Numbered from the stretch's first letter, positions 20,807-33,394 are shown. The stretch is DNA of 64,000 bases from Leptodactylus fallax (GCA_947044405.1 CAMRHE010000169.1:1550501-1614500); one strand, 5' to 3'. Made by a program: numbers and translations. Notes: generated by a model from the sequence alone, not told the origin.

Positions 20807-22769
20807 AAAAGATATATACTGCAAGGTCCTGCCTGCATCCTGCACAGAACCATGTATCATCTGGTATTGGGTAAGTGTGGCCTTTTTTTCTGTCATAATG
20901 GTAGAATAGGGCCCAGTTACAAGTTTTGCCATGCAGCCTCATGGTTAATTGTTATGTCCCTTGGTGCAGCTCCAAAGTACCATAAAATACCCAGCTTTTC
21001 AAGAAACGAATATAACTGAGAAATAACTGGATATTGTTTTATATTACTCGACTTGGAAGGAGGGCTCTTTATTACGGTTGATATTATTGTTTCTAATCGA
21101 TGATTATTTTGTAGTGACTACTCAGTTATAACAATGTAGCAGTATATGAAAGCTCTCATATTTATGCTACTACATATATAATCTCTCATCTCCACCATTC
21201 AATTATTCTGTGAGTTCAATTTATATATATATACAGTATATATATATATATGAAACATTCTCCTTTATTTCTGAAACAATGTTCTATCGTAGAATAACTG
21301 GTAGAGAAAATTTGAGTAAACTTTTTACCCATATAATAGTATATAGTTGCCCCATGTGCTGTATTAAATGTTGTAACTATTACAGTATATCATATAGGTC
21401 AGAAGTAATGATCTGTGTTATAAGTAGAGAATGATTTTTTTAGAGACAATTCTTTGAGGTAGGAGAGAGTTTGCATTTCCCTTACTTAGTAAGAGAGGCT
21501 TGTGCCGCCCAATCTCCGTGGTAACTGCCAGAAAAATGCTCCTGATGTTTGAAGAGGTCAGCTAACCAGGTCATCCACTCTGGCCTCTCCCTGAGCCAGG
21601 CCTGCCAAGCCGCAGTCTGTAGTTAGTCTAAGTCCGGGTCTAGCCCTGAAAGGTCAGCTAATCCAGCTCTGATATAATTTTTTTGAGTCAGTTCATGGCC
21701 TACACACACCGGGTGGCCTCTAAAATCGATTGTGACCTTTTGGCCCTGTCTAACAGAGGAATAGCATCCAACCTAGGAGAGGGTTTACACAAGCATGACA
21801 GCTTTCCGCTGAGTGTTATTAAGGCTAGCACCAACCGTTTCAGAAAACAAGGATGTAGGTATAACCAGAGGCCATGGCATCACATTGGCCACTAACATGT
21901 TTTCACTTACTTCTGCCCAAATAATGATAAAAAGAGATCAAAGCTTTAATAACTATCAGAACTGTTTTGGGATACCCATATAAAACTTTTGGAATTTTTT
22001 TTGCATAGTTTATAAAATATATAAGAAACCCTGATTGGAGTGCACACAAAGGGGGTTTTATAACACTGCCGATGAACCACTAATATTTTGATATAATTGA
22101 AACTGCATTGTGGGGACATAATTAATGCTGAAACGTGTGTGTAACAAAGTCCTCTAAGCTTGTCAGCAAGTGAATCACTGGGATCCTGGGTGGCTCTGTC
22201 CCTTCCCATTACTTGAACTTGACTTACTCTTCCGCATACAGATCCAAAGTTCAATTGAAAAGTTTAGTTGTGTGACTAATGTAACAAACTCTTCACTGGG
22301 GTTTGCGTGAGAAACACTGTATATTTCCAAACACCCCCCTCCAACCAAAAGGTTAACACATGCATTAATTTGAAGGGTTCCAAATGCGTTCTGAATTGTT
22401 GTAAATAGCAAATGTAGTGTAAAAGTATTGCTCATGACACACAGGGCTGAGTATGCATTAGATGGAAGGTTGTAGTTAGTATGCTCTTATTTTCTGTTGC
22501 ATCACTGCTTTAGACAAAGAAGTATTTTCCACACTTGATGTATTCCACAGCCAGCAGTTTAACATTGAATCTGTTGGTCATTTAGCTTGGCTAAAACTAT
22601 GTATGGGCATGCTGGGCACAGGTTGGCACATATACTTGTACATGTAATATATTTACATATGTAAAACTTATTTCTGCATTTTAATTATTAGTTATTCACC
22701 TCCCATGGATTTTTCATTCATGTCTCAGATACAAATTGTGGCAGTACATAAAACTAGTGCTTGTTGATA
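20807..22769. other. AT-rich stretch without recognised gene
   Basis: A short (TA)n tract lies at about 21222-21252. A moderately GC-richer part at 21470-21880 looks different from its surroundings but shows no motif I can name. Open frames are short. Confidence 0.5.
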
Positions 22770-22784
22770 ACTGGTACTCTGTTT

Positions 22785-22925
22785 CCTCCCACACTCCAAA
22801 GACATACTGATAGGGAATGTAGATTGTGAGCCCTGTATGGGACAGTGACTGTCAATGTCTGTAAAGCACTGCAGAATATGATGGCGCTATATAAGTAAGC
22901 ATAATAAGTAAATAAATAAAATAAA
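22785..22925 (+). repeat. LINE/SINE-type 3' tail (GCGCTATATAA)
   Basis: TTTCCTCCCACACTCCAAAG, then GATTGTGAGCC, TGTAAAGCACTGCAGAATAT and GGCGCTATATAAGTAAG occur in the order known for a widespread vertebrate retroposon tail, ending in (AAAT)n. The same tail is found inverted at 52000-52262. Confidence 0.7.
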
Positions 22926-23516
22926 TCACTGAAAGGGCTATGAATTTCCCAGATCCAGGCAGTAACAGCCAGTTTTGTTTTTACTTAACTACTTTACATT
23001 ACTTTAGATGGAAGCACAAAAACATATAGGTAAAAGTGTACATTTGACATTATAAATTGGTGAATGGAGTTGGATTGTGACCCCAGGGTTCTGTGACTGC
23101 AACTTCTAGTTGCCAAAAGCATAAGCAGTGTTTGATCTTTTTACAACCAGAAGACACAGTTGCAGCATCCTTGGGGTCATATGGTGTAACTCCATTTACA
23201 TACATTAGTGAAGTAATTGCAGGGCAACAGGATAATCTTTGATTGCTCGACTGGAGTCACAGCAAAAGATGCTTTGTAACCTCAGCCTACATGAATTAAA
23301 CTATATATAATATAGAGTGAACAAATTTGGAAATAAATTGCAGTACAAACAAACATATCACATACGGATACTTAGTTACACCTTGTATTTTAGTCCAGAG
23401 CTTCCTTCACTATCAAGGAGTCTTCAGAGCTGAAATCTAATATTCTTAAATGGGTCAACATAGACCTTGTTCTAGTGAGTTGCACTGTGCCAGTTTTACA
23501 CCAGACTTTGTACAGT
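22926..23516. other. Unassigned sequence
   Basis: No gene or repeat boundary was recognised. Confidence 0.5.
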
Positions 23517-24696
23517 AATATGAATGATAACACAAAAACTTTTTCTCCACTCATGTTTAGTGGTTGGTTGAAGCCATTTATTGTCAAACTTCTGTGTTTT
23601 CTCTTTTTAAATCATGACAACCAAAAACATCAAAATGACCCTGTTCAAAAGTTCACATACCCTGGTGATTTTGGCCTGATAACATGCCCAGAAACCAAAC
23701 CACGGTCAGGTAGACCAACCAAAATTTCGGCCACAACTGCCCGGAAAATTGTTTGAGATGCAAAAAAAACCCCTCACATAACATCAGCTGAAATACAGGA
23801 CTCTCTGAAAACTATTGGTGTGGCTGTTTCAAGATGCCCAATAAGGAGGCACTTGAAGAAAAATGGGCTGCATGGTCAAGTTGCCAGAAGAAAGCCATTA
23901 CTGCGCAAATGCCACAAAGAATCTCGCCTTCAATACGGCAAACAGCACAGAGACAAGCCTCAAAACTTCTGGAACAAGGTAATTTGGTAATGATGAAAGG
24001 AACACCATTCCTACTGTAAAGCACAGAGGTGGATCACTGATGATGTGGGGATGTGTGAGCTTCTAAGGCACATGGAACTTGGTCAAAGTTGAAGGAAAGA
24101 TGAATGCAGCACGTTATCAGCAAATACTGGAGGCAAATTTGCACTCATCAGCCAGGAAGCTGCGCATGGGACGTACTTGGACGTTCCAACATGACAACCA
24201 TCCAAAACACAAGGCCAAGTCAACCTGTCATTGGCTACAGCAGAAGAAAGTGAAGGTTCTGGAGTGGCCATCTCAGTCTCCTGACCTCAATATCATTGAG
24301 CCACTCTGGGGAGATCTCAAGCGTGCAGTACATGCAAGACAGTCCAGGAATTTACAGGAACTGGAGACTTTTTGCCTAGAAGAATGGGCAGTTTTACCAT
24401 CTGAGAAAATAAAGAGCCTCATACACAACTACCACAAAAGACTTCAAGCTGTCATTAATGTTAGAGGGGGCAATTCACGGTATTAAGAACTGGGGTATGT
24501 GAACTTTTGAAAAGGGTCATTTTGATGTTTTTGGTTGTCATTATGATTTAAAAAGAGAAAACACAGAAGTTTGACAATAAATGACTTCAACCAACCACTA
24601 ACTATGAGTGGAGAAAAAGTTTTTGAGTTATCATTCATATTCTCTGAAAAAAGGCCAAAAAATCTGCCGGGGTATGTAAACTTTTTAGCACAAGTG
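23517..24696 (+). mobile_element. Internally deleted Tc1-like transposon abutting another
   Basis: The right end reads GGTATGTAAACTTTTTAGCACAAGTG up to 24696, followed by TA (24697-24698). Sub-terminal arms are inverted repeats: ACCAAAAACATCAAAATGAC at about 23620-23640 and its inverse at about 24513-24535. The outermost 50 bp of the left arm are missing or replaced, so the left edge is approximate. Deletions at about 23688 and 23985 remove the leader, the N-terminus and the first catalytic region. The next transposon begins at 24699, directly after the TA. Confidence 0.85.
23690..24486 (+). pseudogene. Broken Tc1-like transposase
   Basis: Coding remnants start at ETKPRSGRPTKIS (about 23693), so the first DNA-binding domain is gone. 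A TGA at 23755-23757 and further shifts interrupt the middle. A deletion near 23980-24000 removes the first Asp region, joining KLLEQ to sequence upstream of TPFLL. From 24079 a clean 135-codon frame carries the second Asp region (FQHDNHPKH) and Glu (SPDLNIIE) with 34-residue spacing, ending in GGNSRY at 24486. It is dead. Confidence 0.88.
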
Positions 24697-24698
24697 TA

Positions 24699-26347
24699 CA
24701 GTCATATGAAAAAGTTTGGGCACCCCTATTAATCTTAATCATTTTTAGTTCTAAATATTTGGGTATTTGCAACAGCCATTTCAATTTGATATATCTAATA
24801 ACTGATGGACACAGTAATATTTCAGGATTGAAATGAGGTTTATTGTACTAACAGAAAATGTGCGATATGCATTAAACCAAAATTTGACCGGTGCAAAAAT
24901 TTGAGTACCCTTATCATTTTATTGATTTGAATACTCCTATCTACTTTTTACTGACTTACTGAAGCACAAAATTGGTTTTGTAAGCTCACTGAGCTTTGAA
25001 CTTCATAGCCAGGTGTATCCAATCATGAGAAAAGGTATTTAAGGTGGCCAATTGCAAGTTGTTCTCCTATTTGAATCTCCTCTGAAGAGTGGCATCATGG
25101 GCTCCTCAAAACAACTCTCAAATGATCTGAAAACAAAGATTGTTCAACATAGTTGTTCAGGGGAAGGATACAAAAAGTTGTCTCAGAGATTTAACCTGTC
25201 AGTTTCCACTGTGAGGAACATAGTAAGGAAATGGAAGACCACAGGGACAGTTCTTGTTAAGCTCAGAAGTGGCAGGCCAAGAAAAATATCAGAAAGGCAG
25301 AGAAGAAGAATGGTGAGAACAGTCAAGGACAATCCACAGACCACCTCCAAAGAGCTGCAGCATCATCTTGCTGCAGATAGTGTCACTGTGCATCGGTCAA
25401 CAATACAGCACACTTTGCACAAGGAGAAGCTGTATGGGAGAGTGATGCGAAAGAAGCCGTTTCTGAAAGCACGCCACAAACAGAGTCGCCTGAGGTATGC
25501 AAAAGCACATTTGGACAAGCCAGCTTCATTTTGGAAGAAGGTCCTGTGGACTGATGAAACAAAGATTGAGTTGTTTGGTCATACAAAAAGGCGTTATGCA
25601 TGGCGTCCAAAAAACACAGCATTCGAAGAAAAACACTTGCTACCCACTGTAAAATTTGGTGGAGGTTCCATCATGCTTTGGGGCTGTGTGGCCAATGCCG
25701 GCACCGGGAATCTTGTTAAAGTTGAGGGTCGCATGGATTCAACTCAGTATCAGCAGATTCTTGAGAATAATGTACAAGAATCAGTGACGAATTTGAAGTT
25801 ACGCCGGGGATGGATATTTCAGCAAGACAATGATCCAAAACACAGCTCCAAATCTACTCAGGCATTCATGCAGAGGAACAATTACAATGTTCTAGAATGG
25901 CCATCCCAGTCCCCAGACCTGAATATCATTGAACATGTGTGGGATAATTTGAAGCGGGCTGTCCATGCTCGGCGACCATCAAACTTAACTGAACTGGAAT
26001 TGTTTTGTAAAGAGGAATGGTCAAAAATACCTTCATCCAGGATCCAGGAACTGATTAAAAGCTACAGGAAGCAACTAGAGGCTGTTATTTTTGCAAAAGG
26101 AGGATCTACTAAATATTAATGTCACTTTTCTGTTGAGGTGCCCATACTTTTGCACCGGTCAAATTTTGGTTTAATGCATATTGCACATTTTCTGTTAGTA
26201 CAATAAACCTCATTTCAATCCTGAAATATTACTGTGTCCATCAGTTATTAGATATATCAAATTGAAATGGCTGTTGCAAACACCCAAATATTTAGAACTA
26301 AAAATGATTAAGATTAATAGGGGTGCCCAAACTTTTTCATATGACTG
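24699..26347 (+). mobile_element. Full-length DD34E Tc1-like transposon, copy B
   Basis: The 1,649-bp element is flanked by TA (24697-24698 and 26348-26349), with CAGTCATATGAAAAAGTTTG termini and about 200-bp inverted repeats (24699-24905, 26140-26347). It is a near-identical sister of 8632-10279 in opposite orientation. Its left TA is the same dinucleotide that borders the right end of the older deleted Tc1 element. Confidence 0.96.
25097..26119 (+). CDS. Tc1-like transposase, 340 aa, DD34E, apparently intact
   Basis: I chose the ATG at 25097 (MGSSKQLSND) over an upstream in-frame ATG at 25052, because it gives the standard 340 residues and the upstream 15 codons lie in leader sequence. Residues 1-110 contain two helix-turn-helix regions (SQRFNLSVSTVRNIVRK near residue 35) separated by GRPRKIS. 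Catalytic residues are the Asp in LWTDETKIELF, the Asp in FQQDNDPKH and the Glu in SPDLNIIE, 34 residues after the second Asp. The C-terminus is AKGGSTKY. No stop or frameshift is present. It could act on both copies in this window. Activity has not been shown. Confidence 0.94.
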   Translation: MGSSKQLSNDLKTKIVQHSCSGEGYKKLSQRFNLSVSTVRNIVRKWKTTGTVLVKLRSGRPRKISERQRRRMVRTVKDNPQTTSKELQHHLAADSVTVHRSTIQHTLHKEKLYGRVMRKKPFLKARHKQSRLRYAKAHLDKPASFWKKVLWTDETKIELFGHTKRRYAWRPKNTAFEEKHLLPTVKFGGGSIMLWGCVANAGTGNLVKVEGRMDSTQYQQILENNVQESVTNLKLRRGWIFQQDNDPKHSSKSTQAFMQRNNYNVLEWPSQSPDLNIIEHVWDNLKRAVHARRPSNLTELELFCKEEWSKIPSSRIQELIKSYRKQLEAVIFAKGGSTKY

Positions 26348-26726
26348 TATATATTTATGGCTGTGGTGATATAATGCACTCTCACAATGACTGTAACTTT
26401 TGAATATGATTCTATGAATGTCTGAGTTTCTCGAAGTTCATTATCAGCAAGCTGTTACATAACATTAGGTGCAGGGAGAACATCTGTAACAAGCTCATAA
26501 GGTCACTGAGAGATATTGCTCTGCAGTTTATCCTTCTTTCATTTGTGACATGTATGGAAGAAATTACATAGCTGAGTAATTATATAACATAGAAATGAAG
26601 AGAGAAGAGGACAATGAAGCAGCAGAACAATTTCGCATCATTGACACTATAACATTATTTCAATGTGGAAACATAACCTGTCACCTCATAGAGTTTATGA
26701 TTAAAGAAACTTGTGAATTATAATCT

Positions 26727-27320
26727 TTAAAGTGTACCCGCAGTTATAAAACAACTTTTCATAAATGAATAGTAGAGGTGAATATAAGAAGTTTTGTAAT
26801 TTATCTTATTATAGAAATACATTATATTTGCCATCAGGCTGAGTTACTTCTATTTTAGTATTTTTATTATATGTTTATTAAAAAGTAACAATAAAAGTCA
26901 CTTATAAAAACCATACATGGTAAAAAATACCCAGTCTACAGCATAGAAAAAAATGTACAGATAGGGCTACATCTAAATCAATAGCTTCCAGACAAGTTAG
27001 TCATTCAGTGCACAATTTTAGAATATTATGGATAAAGTCTATGAAGATGGGAAGGGGGAGTAGTATGCTGGAAAAGACACACATACTCAGGCTGATAAGT
27101 TTTGCTAAACTTAGTAATTTAGATAGTTTTTTGACTCTACTATGTCTAGTAAAATAATTCTCTACCACTGTGCAGAATAAGGAAATTCTTAGCCATCTGC
27201 ACCTGTCTCCTCCACTCCCCATAGACTTCTGTTTGTGTGCCTGGATACAGATATGGGTGCTAATAGAGATAAGAGTCTAAAAGGGGGGGGGGGGGCGGAG
27301 GGAGAAGAAGAAAACAACCT
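26727..27320. repeat. TTAA-family repeat related to the 3660 element
   Basis: TTAAAGTGTACCCGCAGTTAT at 26727, then GAATAGTAGAGGTGAATATA, matches the termini of the element split at 3660/6712. Later blocks (CTCTACCACTGTGCAGAATA near 27160) fit its interior. The middle (26860-27130) is unrelated or diverged, and the right end was not found. A 13-G run lies near 27282-27294. Confidence 0.6.
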
Positions 27321-28189
27321 GGTAAGTGGAGAAGGAAACATGGAGGGGGTGTTATAGAGACCTATTGTACACCGGTTTTGATAACCCCTCTGCAGGACTC
27401 ATAAAAAAATTGGGCACATACTTTGACGGTTCATTTACCTACACCAAAATTTTTGTTGCAAGTGCCATTCACAGAGACTCAAACACAAGGTTTGAAACTT
27501 TTTTACACCACAAAAGTGATGGGACCATTGATAATTCTGCCCCATTATTCTTTAATCAGATATATCACAATGTTTCTGATATTGACCTGTACTATTCATT
27601 ATGAAAAGTGGCTTTATAATTTGTCAGTATCCTATATTGAAACCCCTGTTATTCTGGTTTATTCGAGCCCCTTGCCGTTTCCATCTTCATTATATAGTTT
27701 GTTGAACTAAAAATAGTCTGAAGAACAATGGGTAGTTCAGTATACCCAGCCATGTGTTAAAAAAAAAAGGTCCCAATACAATGCAACGGTAAGTTCTACG
27801 TTGCTTAATGAAGATGTTAGGAAAAAGGTTTTGCACCACACATGCCACTTTCCTCAAAGGGGGCATGGTGGGCGGTGTATTGGGGGTGTGCCCATTGGCC
27901 GCATCAGATTTATCCTCATTTACACCCATTGTCTGACATAAATGATGCCAGAAATCTACTTCTTGGCTTAGATTTCTGTTTAGGTTCACAGACCCAAGAA
28001 GTTGCGGCTATTTTATGATGAGGAGTGCTCCTCGTCATAAATTAGGTGCAAATTCCAGCTGGACAGGGATTATCAAGACCTGAATGGAAAATACCCCTAT
28101 GTGCACATCAAATTTATGATGTATGTTTAGCATGTATACTGGAAAGCCAGTATGTACACACTAAATGAATTTATAGGGTTAGATTAGCC
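27321..28189. other. Unassigned; small hairpin
   Basis: TTTATGATGAGGAG (28012) and CTCCTCGTCATAAA (28028) form a short hairpin with one mismatch. No gene was recognised; the 92- and 95-codon frames around 27326-27710 overlap and lack motifs. Confidence 0.5.
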
Positions 28190-28513
28190 CGCCAGTCGGA
28201 AAATGTGTTTTCTTTTTGGACGCCACGGTTTGGCCACAGTTTTACAGTACCTGCAAAGTGGATGGGATTGTAACAAATCCCGTCCACCCATTGCAAAAAA
28301 ATACGTGCAGTAGAAATGCTGTGATTTCCAAATCCGTTGCAGTTTTGGAAATCGTAGCATGTAAATAATACGTATGGAAACGCTGGCTTCCCTATAGGTA
28401 TAATGGAAGCAGAAAGTCTGCAGAGGAAACCTCTGCAGACTCTCTGTAAAAAAATGCTGCGTTTTTTTCCTATATCGTTTTTTTGCCACAGCCCGCTACG
28501 TGGGACCTTAGCC
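28190..28513 (+). mobile_element. Harbinger-like MITE, copy 3
   Basis: The right end CTACGTGGGACCTTAGCC with TAA (28514-28516) is clear. Interior AAAGTGGATGGGATTG and GCAGAGGAAACCTCTGCAGA match the family. The left terminus (GATTAGCCCGCC) is degraded, so the start is approximate. Confidence 0.75.
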
Positions 28514-29890
28514 TAAATGCCATTCAGAGGCTATGGAAAACTGGAAGACACCTAGAAATAGACAGGTGTTTGTCTGCTATGAAAATCCTCCATCTGTCAC
28601 ATGCTGATAAAACTAAATAACTAAAAAATAGAAAAATAAAAACTTCACACTGAAGGAAAATTCAAGGATGTTGGTTTTATTTCATGGCTTTTCTTATTGT
28701 AGGGGACAATGCTATTTAAATGTTCCTGTTTTGTTTGACGGCAAATACTTTGTTACATTAGTGGCATACACTTGTGTGTATAATTTCATTTTCCATTACT
28801 TAGCATAGAGATTATCTGCCAATTACTTTTTTTTATATAGAAATGTGCCATCTGTGAGATTATTTAAGTGATTATCTTTTCCTTAATTTTCTAAATCTGG
28901 GATTTTGTAGCAGTGGCTGTGAAGTTTTTTTTTTTTTTTTGGACACATTCACATTAGTCATCAGTCCCATGCTAGTTTTGTTTAAAAATGCTGGTGTTTG
29001 GAAAAAAAGGGTTTATCAGATCAGCAGTGTATGATGCGCGCATGCAGAGAAACAAAAGACCAATGCTAATTTCAGTAGTGTTGGCAGCATGTCATGAGGC
29101 CCCGAAATAGGCTGAACAAGGTTTCTCTTACGACTAGAACAAAAATACTGTGCAGTGTAAAGCTGTTAATGCCATAACATCTCCGCCTGGAAATTGGCCC
29201 TTTCAATGTCAGTTTCAGTTACACAAACTTTTACTACATCTTCATCTCTGAGACTCGGTGCTGACTATATCACTGCACAGTAGACTTCTCTGCACTGAAT
29301 ATTATAACTTCATGACTATTGTAATACAGACGAATGGCATCCTGAAAGTATAAATGTCCTCTATACAAATGGTAAATGTAATGTGCAATGCAAAGCTTAT
29401 TTGCTTACTTTTCCAAGTCATTTCATATTAAACTAGAAAAGTCATGTTTTTCCAACTTTGTCCTTCCAAGGGTCTCCTCATCAATGCAACTAATAGGTCA
29501 TATGTGCTTTGGGACCCTTTCCATGATCCAAAGAAGAACAAAGAGTGGCTACCGCTCTAGTGGACCTGATCTGTCTATGTATTACTTGGTCAGTTACTGG
29601 ATATATGACCAGTCACAGCTTTCCCTCATATTAACAGCTGATTTCTGTTCACTTGAAAGGGAGAGAGCTGCAGTACCTTTAGGCGAAGGCCACACATAGC
29701 GAAATGTGCTAAAAAACAAAGGAGAAATACTTTTTTTAACAGCTTTTCCGCTTTTTTTTTTTTTTTTCACTTTACCAACCCCCACCAATATAAGTCTAAA
29801 GGAAAATGCAGTGTGTCCACCAAAAAAATTTACATTCTGTTTTTTTTTAAAAATGCACTTTTTTCCCCCTCATTTACTCTGCTAGGACTG
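28514..29890. other. Mostly unassigned; T-rich runs
   Basis: Poly-T runs lie near 28927-28940 and 29752-29767. Around 29690-29890 the sequence resembles degraded MITE material (GGCGAAGGCCACAC). No gene was recognised. Confidence 0.5.
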
Positions 29891-29893
29891 TAA

Positions 29894-30150
29894 GGCTAAG
29901 ACCCCAATAGTAGTGGCCCGCAGTGAAAAAGTGCTGTGTGAAAAACTGGCGTAAATGCATTGTGGTTTTTCCCATAGTGCTTTTCACAGAAAGTCTGCAG
30001 AGTTTTCCTCTGTGGACATTCTGCTTCAATTATACCTATAGGGAAACTGACAATGGTTTTGGAAATTGCGCATATTTTTTTCCAATGTGTGGATGGACTA
30101 TGCAGGGATTGTAAAATGCCGCAGCGTTTACGCCATATGGGGTCTTGGCC
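29894..30150 (-). mobile_element. Harbinger-like MITE, copy 4 (TAA target duplication)
   Basis: It starts GGCTAAGACCCCAATAG, ends CCATATGGGGTCTTGGCC, and TAA flanks both sides (29891-29893, 30151-30153). It is shorter than the other copies because of an internal deletion after GGGAAACTGAC. Confidence 0.85.
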
Positions 30151-30153
30151 TAA

Positions 30154-33100
30154 AAAACAGCGTTATTTACTCCTGCGTTTCCACAGCAGCCAAAAATGCT
30201 CTGCTTTGAGAATGGCCTCAGCCTTAGGCAGGTTTCAGACTAGCTATCTGTTTTGTGAAGTAGAATCAACAGACTTTGTACATCCTAGTGTATTTTCGGA
30301 TGCTATCTGTGTATAGTCCATTATCGTTTTGCATCCTCAAAAAAAAAAAACAACGGATGCTTTCTTCTTTATTTTTCAGTAGTCTCCTAAGAATGCATCA
30401 GTAAAAAACTGACAGCACACAGACAGCACATGGATGAGCACTGGAGAATTGCTTGGAGTTGGACCCTCACTGATCTGATGTTGATATCCTATCCTTAATA
30501 AAATCCCTTTAAATTAGAATAGTTGTCATTTGTTACACCAATATGATGTATGAAGAAAAAAAAAACATTTTTTTCAACCTGGTGAATACCTCACTTGTAA
30601 CCATTTCCTTATTTGACCTTATTTGGTATTTTATAAATATACCAATGTATTAGGAGGTGATATGTTGGGGAACATGGCTTGTGTCTTATAATTGACTCCA
30701 TCCATTTTTACACATTTAGACGTTACTGCAAAGTTATGTATGGTTAGTAATCTATAGATAGAATTTTCCGACATGCTCCAATTGTCACTGCTTTCATTAG
30801 ATGCTAAAGTATTCAGTAACTTGTCTACTGTATCATGCAAGCCCTGGCTATGCCAGACTGCCTGATGTTTCATGTGTCACTTTTAAGAAAGGCTAGTTAT
30901 TATATTCCACATATTTATATCCATGAAATATATAGTGTATATACATTTATAGTATACTTTCGTAGAACATTAGATCACATTCGCTTAACATTTGTTATGA
31001 GTTAAGTGAATGTAAAGTGTAATTCTACGAATGCAGAAAATTCGATCTTGAAAGACCTTCAACAGGAAAATATATATAATATTATTTTATAACAACTGAC
31101 TGAATGTAAAAATAATGAAAACTTAGGCAAGTTTAATATGTGCTATGTGTTTCCATCCCTCTGCATTAAAGAATTCATCTTGCTGTCAGTCAATGGGAAC
31201 TTTCTTTTATTCATCCAGATGCTGAAAACTCTTAGAAACTTGATACTTCTCACAGTTGATAGTTTGATACAATTGCATCCAGCCTAGACAATCATCTGTG
31301 AGCTGTGACACTAGTAACAACTCAGAAGCAACAATTCCTCCTTATCCAATAGCTAGATTCTTAACATATATTAGGGATATACTCCTAGAAGATTTCTGAA
31401 TGTGTGCCTTTCACCTATGCCATTGTACAACCATATAGCGTATACATGGTTTGTGGGTTCCAGCATTAAAAACCACATACATCAACATATGATTTTTTTT
31501 TTTTTTGATGGATGCCAGTTTGTAGAACAGTCGAATATGCTATTTTATCCAGTAAAGGTATATTGACATGTACAGCCAGAAGTAGATCAAAATCACATGT
31601 TTTTGGCTATTGTTAGGTGAATAGGGGTTTATGGAAACATTTAATGTATACGTCAGGAGCTTTCCTGATGTATATGGTAAATGTACCCTGTAAACACCAT
31701 GTAAGTGCACTTTTAGTGTAGGTGAAATATTTCTGCCTGCCCAGGATTGCCTACACTGGCTACAATTGTTGCAACATTTAGTACATTTAGTTTAGTCGAG
31801 AACATTTAGAATGTAGCGCCATTCTATAAGAGCAGTTTATGTGGACTCAAGCTGTATGCGGACTCAAGCTGTCCTTGTATTAGAAGATGGCCATTCATCT
31901 AAATGGCCACCAAGTAGTACTATATTTCCTTTTCAGCCATGATCATTTGCACACCAAAAAACGATTAGCTGTGAAAATTGCCTTTACTTTTGCAGCTCCA
32001 TGTTTTTCTGCATATTTAACCCTAGGTATTACAATCTATAATGAAATCTGCAGTAAAATCCACAAACATTTGTCCACCATTATCTACCATCTTAGACAAG
32101 TACACTGTAATAGAAAGTATGTAAAAGATAAAATTCTGAGGAAATTATGGCCACGATTTGTTCTTGACTATTTGCTTTTGCAAGTTGCACATTACTATTT
32201 GCGCACAGAAGGTTTGTCCTACAATCCTAATCTTACCCTAGATCAATAATGTTCTATAGATAGTGAACAATAATTGCTTGTTACCTTACTAAGCCATAGA
32301 CCATATCAGCTAGAGATGGCACGGTGTACCCTGAAGGCAGGACACACAGCATACTCAGCCAAGCTCCAACAAAAAACCTTCTTTATCCTCTCCTGTTTGT
32401 AGAAAGAATTATGATGTTGCTGGCCTTCTGCTGATCAGTGAGATTGTGGTGGGCTCTGAGATAGATCCTGTAAGTGTGGCGTACAGTATAACAGCGACTC
32501 CTATTCATTAGGACTCCATGTGTAATAAGCCACCAAAAAGAGGGACAGCTGCAGTTTGGAAGAACAAACAACGCAACTCATTCTTAGGAGGCCAAACTTC
32601 CTAATTTGCTGCTGGGCAGTTTACTACAGTTAAATTCTTTCTGTTAACACTGTATTTGCCATTGACCACTGAAGTCCCCATGGTTGGGTTGCGCTAAGCA
32701 CGTGGGACACAATACAATACTTATACTGCAGAACTTTTCTTTCATGAGAAACTAAACATTAAACACTGGTGACAGTGTCTGAGAATAAGAACTCCTTATA
32801 AATGAGCCTGAGAGCTGTATTTACTATGAAGGGACTGTAGGGACAGCTCCATGGTAGCCCAGTCTCACAAGAACTAGATACATGACTGGGTGTTTATTGT
32901 GTTATTTCTACTCACGAACTAATGAGGTATAAACACTTACAAAGATATATTTGTTATTAAAGCTAAATTCCAGTATTTTACAGTTTAATTGTATATCAAT
33001 GTTTTGCTGTGGAGCAGATATAATATTTTACTCTTTTTTGCAGTGCTTGTAAATTATACAGTTTTATAGCAGTTTTATACACACTTTTATAGCTGTTTTC

Positions 33101-33394
33101 AAACCCCTGTTGGTTGCCCTTGGAAACAGACTGAGGTCTGCAGTCAGACATGTGACCAAACAGAGCAGTTCTGTTTATTTGTCTCCTGAGCTCCCAAAAT
33201 GCAGTACACACTGGTGACAGGAAGACAGAAGAATCTTGATATCAGCTTTTGATAAAGAAGAGAACATAATAACACTAGTATAAAGTTTCTGATATACTTT
33301 CAGCTAACTGTTCATTTACATACTCAGAACAAACTTATACACCTATATATATATGCAATCTTGGTTGGGTCAAACTTGCATATATTTTCAGCGG
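30154..33394. other. AT-rich stretch without recognised gene
   Basis: Degraded repeat blocks lie at 30220-30430 (GTTTCAGACTAGC...). An imperfect palindrome lies at 30959-31031. The 120-codon frame at 31887-32249 has no recognisable domain and is probably chance. Confidence 0.5.
30959..31031. repeat. Imperfect palindrome, about 31-bp arms
   Basis: TTCGTAGAA...CACATTCGCTTAAC (30959-30989) pairs with GTTAAGTGAATGTAAAG...TTCTACGAA (31001-31031), with roughly eight mismatches and an 11-nt centre. Confidence 0.75.

Noticed and set aside
31887..32249. 120-codon reading frame as a possible gene
   Set aside because: Hydrophobic and His-rich stretches look random; no domain or family pattern was recognised.
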